Below are positions 17,468 through 24,319 of a stretch of 64,000 nucleotides of DNA, piece by piece (the stretch's first letter is position 1; each line of letters starts with the position of its first letter). The notes beneath the pieces were generated by a model. That model had not been told where the DNA came from, did not search any database, and was given only the letters and a program-made list of their open reading frames with translations. A program made the translations under genes and the position numbers. The DNA lies in the NCBI RefSeq assembly GCF_000717175.1, contig NZ_JNYD01000026.1, positions 1-64,000 of the forward strand, written 5' to 3'. The stretch is from Pseudonocardia autotrophica. GTDB lineage: Bacteria; Actinomycetota; Actinomycetes; Mycobacteriales; Pseudonocardiaceae.

Positions 17468-17935
17468 GTGGACATGGAGATCGACCTCGTCACGGCGGTG
17501 CACCTCGCGGGCCTCGCCCTGAACGCCGAGGCGCTGCGCCGGGTGCACGCCGCCGGGCACCCGGAGATCCGGGTGTCGCACGGATTCGTCGTCCAGCACG
17601 TCGTCGAGGGGCCGCGGCCGATCGGCGAGATCGCCGAGCGGATGGGGGTCACCCAGCAGGCGGCATCGAAGGCCGTCGCCGAGCTCCAACGGCTCGGCTA
17701 CCTGGAGCGGACGCCCGATCCGCGGGACGCGCGGGTCCGGCTCGTGCGGCTGTCGGCGCGCGGCACGGCGGTCGTCGAGGACACCCGGCGGATCCGCGCG
17801 GAGATGGAGGAGGACTTGGCCGACGTTCTCGGCGCCGGCCGCGCCGCCGCCCTGCGGTCCGCGGCGCAGGCGGCCCTGGACTGGGCGGGCGGCGGGGAGG
17901 CCGTCCGGGCCCGCCGGGTCCGCGCCCCCTCGTGA
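17468..17935 (+). CDS. MarR family transcriptional regulator
   Basis: This 155-residue winged-helix protein has recognition segment PIGEIAERMGVTQQAASKAVAELQRLGYLERTPDPRDARVR. The start is GTG 17468: a TACAAT -10 lies 7 bp upstream and there is no Shine-Dalgarno, so the mRNA is probably leaderless. ATG 17474 is the alternative. The 14-bp palindrome over the promoter suggests autoregulation plus control of the divergent PNPOx-like gene. Confidence 0.88.
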   Translation: MDMEIDLVTAVHLAGLALNAEALRRVHAAGHPEIRVSHGFVVQHVVEGPRPIGEIAERMGVTQQAASKAVAELQRLGYLERTPDPRDARVRLVRLSARGTAVVEDTRRIRAEMEEDLADVLGAGRAAALRSAAQAALDWAGGGEAVRARRVRAPS

Positions 17936-17939
17936 ACCG

Positions 17940-18755
17940 TCACGGTCGACGGAGGTAGCCGGGCAGCGCGAACCCGAGCCACGGTCGGCGGCCCCAGGCG
18001 AGGATCCGCCCGCGCAGCGCCGGACGCATCGGCGTCGTCCGGCCGTAGAAGACCAGCAGGAAGGCGGCGGGATCGGCCCAGAGGTGGCAGTCGACCGGGT
18101 CCGCCACGGGCGCCGGCCGGACGGTGAGCGTGCCGTCGGCGACGTCGAACACCACCCGGGCGCCGGGGTCGCCGCGCAACCGGACGTCGATCCGGGCGTG
18201 CACGCCCGCGGTCGCCGCCGCGTCCACGTACAGCGGGAGCGCCGGCAGGGCCGCGCGGAACACCGTCCGCGCCCAGGCCCGCGGCAGTTCCCAGGGCTCG
18301 CCGAGCGCGACGGCGACGTCGTGGCCGTGCACCAGCGCCTCGCCGAGGGTGAGCCCGAGCAGGGCCGGCACCGACAGCGACAGCCCCGCATGCCAGGTCA
18401 CCGGGCCCTCCGCCCGCGCCGCGGCGGCGAAGTACCGCTCCCCCGCCTCGTCGACGGCCCGCGCCAGCCCCTCCGGCGTGCGGTCGGTGGCCTCGGCGAT
18501 CGCGGCGGCGCTGAACGTGGCGGTCTGCTCCACGGCGGTGGCCGGCGAGGGCGTGCCGCCGAGGAAGTCGGTGTACCGGTCCATCGCCCAGGCCACGTGT
18601 ACCGCGACGTCGCGCACCGACCAGTCCCCGACGGCGGGCGGGTCGCCCGGGCCGATCCGGCGCACCAGCGCGGCGAACCGGGCGACGGCCTCGCGGGCCT
18701 GGCCGGCGACGACGTCCCGGTCCGGGGCGAGCGCGGCCACCGGGTCGGCGGTCAC
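17940..18755 (-). CDS. Maleylpyruvate isomerase N-terminal / mycothiol-dependent-type enzyme
   Basis: This 271-residue protein has a DinB-like four-helix domain (VGDWSVRDVAVHVAWAMDRY) carrying His residues for metal, followed by a C-terminal SCP2-like beta domain. This layout is found in mycothiol-dependent maleylpyruvate isomerases and many unassigned relatives. Mycothiol use is inferred from the family and host group. GTG 18755 overlaps the MaoC stop by 4 bp, so the pair is translationally coupled. Confidence 0.75.
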   Translation of the reverse strand: MTADPVAALAPDRDVVAGQAREAVARFAALVRRIGPGDPPAVGDWSVRDVAVHVAWAMDRYTDFLGGTPSPATAVEQTATFSAAAIAEATDRTPEGLARAVDEAGERYFAAAARAEGPVTWHAGLSLSVPALLGLTLGEALVHGHDVAVALGEPWELPRAWARTVFRAALPALPLYVDAAATAGVHARIDVRLRGDPGARVVFDVADGTLTVRPAPVADPVDCHLWADPAAFLLVFYGRTTPMRPALRGRILAWGRRPWLGFALPGYLRRP

Positions 18756-19183
18756 AACGGCTCGGTGTAGCAGACGGCCTTGCCCTCGACGGCCACCACG
18801 CCGTCGTCGCGGGTCACCCGGACGTCGAGGGCGGTGATCGGCTTGTCCTCCCGGGCGGAGGTGACCTCGACCGTCCCGGTGATCACGTCGCCGGGCCGGA
18901 CGGGGGCCTTGAACCCCAGGTCGAGCTGCAGGAACACGCTGCCCGGACCGGGCAGGTCCTCGGCGACGACGGCGTTCAGCAGCGCCGTGGTGACCCCGCC
19001 CTGCACCACGATCCCGCCGAAGCGGGTCGCGGCGGCGCGCTCCTCGTCGTAGTGCAGCGGGTTGCGGTCCCCGGAGATCTCGGTGAACAGAGCGATGTCG
19101 CGACGGGTCACGAGCCGGGAGCGGCTCGCGGTCGCGCCGACGCGGGGCACGGTGCGCTGGGCGGTGTCGCGGGTGTCGGTCAT
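18752..19183 (-). CDS. MaoC-like (hotdog-fold) dehydratase/hydratase
   Basis: This 143-residue hotdog protein has the hydratase-2 motif region FTEISGDRNPLHYDEERAAATRFGGIVVQGG, with the catalytic D and H of MaoC-like enoyl-CoA hydratases. It probably hydrates an enoyl-CoA. Start ATG 19183 has GGAG upstream; longer frames run into regulatory DNA. A 25-bp motif shared with other promoters of this region lies 70 bp upstream. First gene of an operon with the isomerase-type gene. Confidence 0.85.
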   Translation of the reverse strand: MTDTRDTAQRTVPRVGATASRSRLVTRRDIALFTEISGDRNPLHYDEERAAATRFGGIVVQGGVTTALLNAVVAEDLPGPGSVFLQLDLGFKAPVRPGDVITGTVEVTSAREDKPITALDVRVTRDDGVVAVEGKAVCYTEPL

Positions 19184-19253
19184 GTCGGGCTCCCGGAGGC
19201 GGTGTCGGGGTGGTGCTCGGTCGGGATCGACGCTAGGAGCGCAGCGCCGCCCC

Positions 19254-19278
19254 GCCATCGGTGTCGGCTGCCCATCTC
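19254..19278 (-). promoter_or_regulatory. 25-bp regulon motif (copy A-left), facing MaoC
   Basis: The copy reads GCCATCGGTG-T-CGGCTGCCCATCTC. It matches copy A-right (19333-19357) at 24 of 25 positions in inverted orientation, and copies near 23.9 and 36.57 kb more loosely. It lies 70 bp before the MaoC start. Confidence 0.7.
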
Positions 19279-19332
19279 GCGGGCCCACCTGCCCACCCTC
19301 CGCCCCCGCACCACATGGGCCATCGTCCGCCG

Positions 19333-19357
19333 GAGATGGGCAGCCGTCACCGATGGC
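19333..19357 (+). promoter_or_regulatory. 25-bp regulon motif (copy A-right), facing the flavin monooxygenase
   Basis: Read on the minus strand it gives CATCGGTGACGGC then TGCCCATCTC. It ends exactly 56 bp before the ATG at 19414; the copy at 36559-36583 has the same 56-bp spacing to its gene. Confidence 0.75.
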
Positions 19358-19413
19358 CCGCGGGTCCTCGCTCCCTAGCGTCGTGACCACACCGGATCCC
19401 TCAGGAGGACACC

Positions 19414-20646
19414 ATGATCGAGACCGTCACCGGGACCGTGGTCGTCGGCGCCGGGCAGGCGGGGCTCGCGATGAGCCGCTGCCTCACCGACCGCGGCCTG
19501 CCGCACGTCGTGCTGGAACGCGCCGGGATCGCCGACAGCTGGCACAGCCGCCGCTGGGACTCGTTCCGGCTGCTCAGCCCCAACTGGCAGACCCGGCTAC
19601 CGGGCTGGCACTACGCAGGTGCGGATCCGGGCGGCTTCATGACCGGCACGGAAGTGGCCCGGTACCTGCAGGACTACGCCTGGTCGTTCGACGCGCCGGT
19701 GCGCACCGGGGTGGACGTCCGGCGGCTGTACCGGGTCGCCGGGGGCTGGCGGCTCACGACGAGCGCGGGCCGGTTCCTCGCCCGGAACGTCGTCGTCGCG
19801 ACCGGGGACCTGGCGCGTCCGCGGATTCCCGCGGTGGCGGCGGACCTCCCCGCGCGGATCCACCAGCTGCACACCGCCGACTACCGCAACCCCGACCAGC
19901 TGCCGCCCGGCGCGGTGCTGGTCGTCGGTGCCGGGCCCTCCGGGCAGCAGATCGCCCTCGAGCTGGCCCGGGCCGGCCGGACCGTGCACCTCGCCGTCGG
20001 GCGGCACAAGGCGCTGCCCCGCCGCTACCGCGGGCACGATGCCTATTGCTGGATGGAGCGGCTCGGCATGCTGGACCGCACCGTCGACACCCTGCCCGGG
20101 CCGCCCGGACGCACCCCCAACGCGGTGCTGGCCGGCGGGACCCGGGACCTCGACGTCCCGCGGCTGGGCGGCGAGGGCGTGATCGTGCACGGACGGCTGC
20201 TGGGCTGCACGGACGGCCGGTTCCGGTTCGGCGACGACGACCTGGCCGCCATGGTCGCCGACGCCGCGGCCAACGCGACCCGGTTCCGACGCGCGGTCGA
20301 CGAGTTCGTGGCGCGGACGGGGATGGACGTGCCCGTCGAGTCCGCACCCCCGGCCGCCTCGGTGCAGGCCGGCCCGGCGCCGGCGCCGGAGGGGATCGCC
20401 GCCGTGGTGTGGGCGACCGGGTTCGGCCGCGACCACGGCTGGATCGAGGCGCCGGTGTCCGGCATGGACGGGGAGATCGTCCACTCGCGGGGCGTCACCG
20501 CCGCGGTCGGGCTCTACGCGCTCGGCCTGCGCTGGCAGTACCGCCGCTCCTCGAGCTTCCTCGACGGCGTCGGCGCCGACGCCCAGTACCTGGCGGAGGT
20601 GATCGCCGAGCGGGCCGCGGAGCGCCCCACCGCCCTCGCCGCCTGA
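19414..20646 (+). CDS. Flavin-containing monooxygenase (FAD/NADPH)
   Basis: This 410-residue protein has an N-terminal FAD Rossmann motif (VVVGAGQAGLAMSRCL), a second dinucleotide motif for NADPH (VLVVGAGPSGQQIALELA near residue 170) and a C-terminal ATGFGRDHGWI (ATG motif of flavoprotein monooxygenases). It resembles the YUCCA/CzcO-like group and may act as a Baeyer-Villiger or N-hydroxylating enzyme; the substrate is unknown. AGGAGG precedes the ATG. A 25-bp motif lies 56 bp upstream and a hairpin follows the stop. Confidence 0.88.
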   Translation: MIETVTGTVVVGAGQAGLAMSRCLTDRGLPHVVLERAGIADSWHSRRWDSFRLLSPNWQTRLPGWHYAGADPGGFMTGTEVARYLQDYAWSFDAPVRTGVDVRRLYRVAGGWRLTTSAGRFLARNVVVATGDLARPRIPAVAADLPARIHQLHTADYRNPDQLPPGAVLVVGAGPSGQQIALELARAGRTVHLAVGRHKALPRRYRGHDAYCWMERLGMLDRTVDTLPGPPGRTPNAVLAGGTRDLDVPRLGGEGVIVHGRLLGCTDGRFRFGDDDLAAMVADAAANATRFRRAVDEFVARTGMDVPVESAPPAASVQAGPAPAPEGIAAVVWATGFGRDHGWIEAPVSGMDGEIVHSRGVTAAVGLYALGLRWQYRRSSSFLDGVGADAQYLAEVIAERAAERPTALAA

Positions 20647-20657
20647 CCACCGACCCG

Positions 20658-20682
20658 GACGCCCCGCCAGGTGCGGGGCGTC
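20658..20682 (+). terminator. Terminator-like hairpin after the monooxygenase
   Basis: GACGCCCCGC pairs with GCGGGGCGTC across a 5-base loop, 11 bp after the stop codon. Confidence 0.65.
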
Positions 20683-21661
20683 CGGCGTTCTCGGACTGCC
20701 CGTGGTCGCTGGGTGGGTGCGCTGGCGGTAGTCGACCAGCCCGCCCTCGAGGGTGAGATGCCGCCGACGCCCGCATGATCGCTGTCTGCGTGCCCGACCA
20801 GCCGCAGGTGCACGCCACCAGCGATCGCCAGCTGCTGTCGGCGCACTGTGAGGTACAGCCGACGCCGTGATCAGCGCTTGCGTGCGGCGGCGGTCCGACC
20901 AGCCGCGCGTGCACGTCATCAGCGATCACGAGCAGCTGTCGGCGCAGCCATGAGTGGCAGCCGGCGCCGTGATCAGCGCTTCCGTGCGGTGGTGGCCGTC
21001 CAGGGAGTCCTCAGCGCACATCACCAACGATTGGAGGCGGGGCGTGCGCGCGCTCCCGAGAGCAGCTCGCCCATGATCAACACACCGCCACCCGGCCGTC
21101 CGTGCGTGATCGGCGTCTGCGTGCGGCAGCGGCAGCCCGACCAGCAGCAGGTGCACACCATTAGCGATCATCAGCTGCTGTCGGCGCACTGTGAGGTGCA
21201 GCCGACGCCGTGATCAGCGCTTCCGTGCCCTTATGGCGGTCCAGGGAGCCCTTAGTGCACCTCACCGGCGATCACGGAAACGGAGCGTGCGCGCGCTCCC
21301 GAGAACAGTCCGCACATGATCACCACGCGCCGCCGCCCGGCCGCCCGTCCATGATCAGCGTCTGCGTGCGGAAGCGGCAGTTCGACCAGCCGCATCCGCA
21401 CTCCAATAGCGATCACGAGGTGCTGCGGGCGCTCGTGATCGGTGCGTGAGTGCGGTGGTGGCGGGCCCATGAGCGCTCCGCGCACACCAACAACGATCAT
21501 GGAGACGAGGCTGGGCCCACGCCACGCTGCTCGGGACGCCGCACACTGCCGACCCTCCGCGCATGATCGGCGTTTGCGTGCCGTAGTGGCAGTTCGACAG
21601 GCCCTGTGTACACCGCAATCGCGATCACTCGCCGAGAGTGGCCGAGACTCCGGACACCACC
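20683..21661. repeat. Gene-free island of degenerate tandem repeats with GATCA borders
   Basis: About 0.98 kb contains no credible gene. Related segments beginning TGATC-(A/G)GCG and followed by TGCGTGC and a GACCAG element, ending near AGCGATCA, recur at about 20776, 20868, 21107, 21352 and 21564. The largest recurring period is roughly 210-245 bp. Linkers include an internal GTCGGC/GCCGAC stem and a second repeat type with GTCCAGGGAG (about 20999 and 21239). Copies differ by substitutions and small indels, so the array is old. Function unknown. Confidence 0.75.
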
Positions 21662-21692
21662 GATCGCCGTCCCGGTACCCGGGACGGCGATC
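21662..21692. terminator. Perfect 14-bp hairpin closing the repeat island
   Basis: GATCGCCGTCCCGG pairs fully with its complement across a TAC loop. It lies just downstream of the minus-strand gene ending at 21702 and could terminate it. Confidence 0.6.
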
Positions 21693-21701
21693 AGGGAGAA
21701 C

Positions 21702-22061
21702 TCAGGCGGCCTCGGTGAGTGCGACCGTGACCAGCAGGTCCGGGCCGGAGGTGTGCACCTCGAAGCCCGCGCGGGCGAGGAGGAACTGCAGCGGCTCGTG
21801 GACGTCGTCGCTGGTGTGGAGCGGGAGGGCGGCCCGAAGACTGCCGTCGGGGCCGAAGCAGGTCTCGTCGGTGCGGAGCCAGAAGGCGTAGGAGCCGAGG
21901 GCTCCGGGCGCCCGGGTCCACAGGTCCACGAGCAGGCGCTCGCGGGCCTCGTCGGCGGTGCCCGGGAGCGACTCCTCCGCGGCCACGCCGTACCGGACGA
22001 GCTCGGTGAGGGCGAGCAGCAGCCGGTCCCGGTCGCTCACCACGCCGACCATGCCGATCAC
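21702..22061 (-). CDS. Small unknown protein coupled to an FAD monooxygenase
   Basis: This 119-residue protein is unrecognised. It contains LLVDLWTRAPGALGSYAFWLRTDE and a hydrophobic C-terminal stretch. GTG 22061 overlaps the stop of the upstream monooxygenase by 4 bp (GTGA), so it is probably made with it. Codon use is typical of real genes here. Function unknown. Confidence 0.65.
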   Translation of the reverse strand: MIGMVGVVSDRDRLLLALTELVRYGVAAEESLPGTADEARERLLVDLWTRAPGALGSYAFWLRTDETCFGPDGSLRAALPLHTSDDVHEPLQFLLARAGFEVHTSGPDLLVTVALTEAA

Positions 22062-23167
22062 GCCGCCACCTCCCCCACCGTGGTCCGCTCGTCGAGCCGG
22101 CGCAGCAGGCGCACCTCGGGCCGCATCGCCGCGCTCTCGGCGAGCAGCAGCGCGCGGATCTCCCGCAGGTCCCAGCGGTACCCCGCGATCTCCTCGGCCA
22201 CCGAGAACAGCAGCCGGGACACGCGGTCGCGGGTGCGGCCGTAGTCGAGCTCGCCCAGGACGGAGCGGGTGAGCAGCTCGGCGTCGCGCAGCGCGTCGGT
22301 GATGCCGTGCGCGGTGAGCGGGTCCTTGAAGTACCCGGCGTCGCCGACCAGCGCCCAGCCCGGCCCGGTCGGCGTGCGCAGCACCGCGGGTGCTCCGGGG
22401 AACCCCCGCAGCGGACCCTGCCGCTCCCCCAGCGCGACGCCCGCGGCCCGGCCGAACACGTCGTCGAACAGCATTTCGAGCCCGCGGGGCCGGCCCGCGG
22501 CGAACTCGGCCGGCGGCATCCCGGCCCACACGCAGGCCAGGCCGTCGTTGGTCGGGATGATCCCGGCGGTCGCCCCGGGGACGTAGAACCACTCGTACCC
22601 GGCGGCCGGCGCCGGGAAGTACCCGTAGACGATCGCGCTCGCGGCCCGGCCGCGGCGCACGGTCCCGGCGCCGACCAGCGTCGCCGTGGTCGAGCGGGCC
22701 CCGTCGGCACCGACGGTCAGCGGGGCGCGGGCGCGCAGCGTCCCCCCGCCGCGCACCCGCGCCTCGATGCCGGACACGCGGTCGTCGCGCCGGAGCAGGC
22801 CGGTCACGTCCGCCCCGAGCCGCACGGTCGCACCGGCCGCCTGCGCGGCGTCGAGCAGCACCGCGTCGAGCACGGTCCGGCGCGGCGCGTAGAGCGGCGC
22901 GGACATCTCGACGACCTCGGTCTCAGGTCCGTAGTGGAAGGTCGTGGTGGCGACCGGCGGCGTCCCGGCCGCGACGATCGCGTCCAGCAGGCCCCAGCGT
23001 TCGAGCTGGACCACCCCGCCGCGCATCAGCGCGTGGGTGGAGAGGGTGTCCCGGGTGGGGTCGGCGCGGTCGACGAGCAGGACGTCGAGCCCGGCCCGGG
23101 CCAGCAGCATCGCGGTCGCGGAGCCGGCGCACCGGGCGCCCACGACGATCGCGTCGTACGAGTCCAT
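22058..23167 (-). CDS. FAD-dependent monooxygenase / geranylgeranyl-reductase-like flavoprotein
   Basis: This 369-residue protein opens with an FAD motif (AIVVGARCAGSATAMLLA, with Cys in place of the third Gly) and has the conserved GD motif ALVGDAGYFKDPLTAHGITDAL near residue 285. The layout is that of PHBH-type aromatic hydroxylases and geranylgeranyl reductases. Substrate unknown. It follows the OsmC gene in the same direction with a strong hairpin between, and is coupled to the small gene after it. Confidence 0.85.
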   Translation of the reverse strand: MDSYDAIVVGARCAGSATAMLLARAGLDVLLVDRADPTRDTLSTHALMRGGVVQLERWGLLDAIVAAGTPPVATTTFHYGPETEVVEMSAPLYAPRRTVLDAVLLDAAQAAGATVRLGADVTGLLRRDDRVSGIEARVRGGGTLRARAPLTVGADGARSTTATLVGAGTVRRGRAASAIVYGYFPAPAAGYEWFYVPGATAGIIPTNDGLACVWAGMPPAEFAAGRPRGLEMLFDDVFGRAAGVALGERQGPLRGFPGAPAVLRTPTGPGWALVGDAGYFKDPLTAHGITDALRDAELLTRSVLGELDYGRTRDRVSRLLFSVAEEIAGYRWDLREIRALLLAESAAMRPEVRLLRRLDERTTVGEVAA

Positions 23168-23188
23168 GACGGACCTCCGGGATGACGG

Positions 23189-23229
23189 GCAGGTGGCCGG
23201 GCGACCCCTCGGCGCGCCCGGCCACCTGC
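23189..23229 (-). terminator. Intercistronic hairpin between OsmC and the FAD monooxygenase
   Basis: A 15-bp perfect stem (23189-23203 with 23215-23229) encloses an 11-base loop. It may be a partial terminator, or may stabilise the upstream OsmC message; no T-run follows. Confidence 0.55.
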
Positions 23230-23232
23230 GGC

Positions 23233-23808
23233 TCAGGCGGTGACGACCTCGAGGTCGACCGGGACGCCGTTGGTCACCGAGTCGAACACCACGGACCGGT
23301 CGCGGCCCCGCTCGACGACCTGGCGCAGCTTCTCCGGCGGCGCGTCGCCCGCGATGGTCACGGTCATCCGGATCCGCTCGAAGCCGTTGCGGTAGTCCTC
23401 GGTGTTGACGCCCATCGCGCCCTGCACGTCGAGGTCACCCTCGAGCGTGGAGGACACCGAGGTCAGCCGTACGCCGCGGGCGGCGGCGGAGTAGACCAGC
23501 GAGGTCGTGACGCACGCGGCGAGGGCGTGCAGCAGGAACTCGGCCGGGTTGGGTCCGGTGTCGGTGCCCAGCAGGATCGCGGGCTCGCCGGCGTCGAGGG
23601 TGAAGGCCTCGGTGCGCGAGGTGTCCTCGGCGCAGGCGGCGTAGAAGCCCTTGATCGTCGAGCGGTTGTGCGCGCCGTCGATCCAGGTGTTGGTGGCGCG
23701 GAACCGGAACTGCGCGATCTCCGGCTGGGCCTTGATGGCGTCGAGCGTGGCGAACATGGTCGCGGTGTCGACGCCGTTGCGGACGGTGTCGGTGACGGTC
23801 TGGCTCAT
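23233..23808 (-). CDS. OsmC family protein
   Basis: This 191-residue protein has the OsmC/Ohr fold pattern: an N-terminal strand pair, LLHALAACVTTSLVYSAAARG with the conserved Cys, and a C-terminal dimer region. OsmC/Ohr proteins reduce organic hydroperoxides by thiol chemistry. A second Cys, in FYAACAEDTS, could act as the partner. Start ATG 23808 follows GGAGCACCC; the frame extends upstream through regulatory DNA. A 25-bp regulon motif lies 78 bp upstream. Confidence 0.85.
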   Translation of the reverse strand: MSQTVTDTVRNGVDTATMFATLDAIKAQPEIAQFRFRATNTWIDGAHNRSTIKGFYAACAEDTSRTEAFTLDAGEPAILLGTDTGPNPAEFLLHALAACVTTSLVYSAAARGVRLTSVSSTLEGDLDVQGAMGVNTEDYRNGFERIRMTVTIAGDAPPEKLRQVVERGRDRSVVFDSVTNGVPVDLEVVTA

Positions 23809-23886
23809 GGGTGCTCCTCGGTGCTGGTCTCGCGGCCGGCGGGTCCGGCCCGACGAGACACACCGTGCCCGGGAGCGGCGGGTCGG

Positions 23887-23911
23887 CCCATCGGCGAGAG
23901 CCACCCATCTC
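23887..23911 (-). promoter_or_regulatory. 25-bp regulon motif (copy B-left), facing OsmC
   Basis: CCCATCGGCGAGAG then CCACCCATCTC. It matches the A copies in the CATCGG start and CCCATCTC end, 78 bp before the OsmC ATG. Confidence 0.65.
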
Positions 23912-23915
23912 GGCC

Positions 23916-23959
23916 GGGCACCTACCCATGCCCGTGCGGGTGGGCATGGGTAGGTGCCC
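23916..23959. promoter_or_regulatory. Inner 18-bp perfect inverted repeat between the B motifs
   Basis: GGGCACCTACCCATGCCC (23916-23933) is exactly inverted at 23942-23959, across an 8-base spacer. It lies between the two B copies of the regulon motif in the divergent OsmC/small-ORF promoter. Confidence 0.6.
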
Positions 23960-23984
23960 GAGATGGGTGCCCGTCACCGATGAG
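23960..23984 (+). promoter_or_regulatory. 25-bp regulon motif (copy B-right), facing the small ORF
   Basis: On the minus strand CTCATCGGTGACGGG then CACCCATCTC. It ends 68 bp before the ATG at 24053. Confidence 0.7.
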
Positions 23985-24052
23985 AGGGGCGCCCCCGCGG
24001 ACGGACGATTCCGGCGTCCCGATCCGAGCAGACGAGACAGGGAGGACGAGAC

Positions 24053-24307
24053 ATGACCGCCATGACCCCCGCCGAGGCGTCCCACCTGCGCCGTGCCGCG
24101 GCGCGCGCCCTGCGCACCCATCCCGGCCCGATCGGCGAGCTGCTCCACCGTGAGCTGCTGGCCTGGCAGGACTTCGGGCACCGCTTCGGCGGCGGGCGGC
24201 TCTCGATGCGCGTGGCCGACGAGATCCTCGCCGCCCCGCTTCCCCCCGGCGCACAGCCCGACTGGGCTCCGGGCCTCCGCCCGGTCAGGGCCGGGGACGC
24301 GGCATGA
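24053..24307 (+). CDS. Small unknown protein in the LAL regulon
   Basis: This 84-residue basic protein is unrecognised; it contains HPGPIGELLHRELLAWQDFGHRF, which looks helical. GGGAGG precedes ATG 24053. Its promoter carries a B-right copy of the shared 25-bp motif, so it is probably expressed with the nearby oxidoreductases. It ends 13 bp from the convergent LAL regulator. Confidence 0.65.
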   Translation: MTAMTPAEASHLRRAAARALRTHPGPIGELLHRELLAWQDFGHRFGGGRLSMRVADEILAAPLPPGAQPDWAPGLRPVRAGDAA

Positions 24308-24319
24308 GCGATCACCCGC

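Noticed and set aside
19254..19357. Long inverted repeat as a terminator or RNA hairpin
   Set aside because: The same 25-bp arm occurs singly elsewhere and faces each gene at similar distance, so it is better explained as protein-binding sites.
20683..21661. CRISPR array
   Set aside because: Repeats are imperfect, vary in length and show no regular repeat-spacer pattern; no cas genes nearby.
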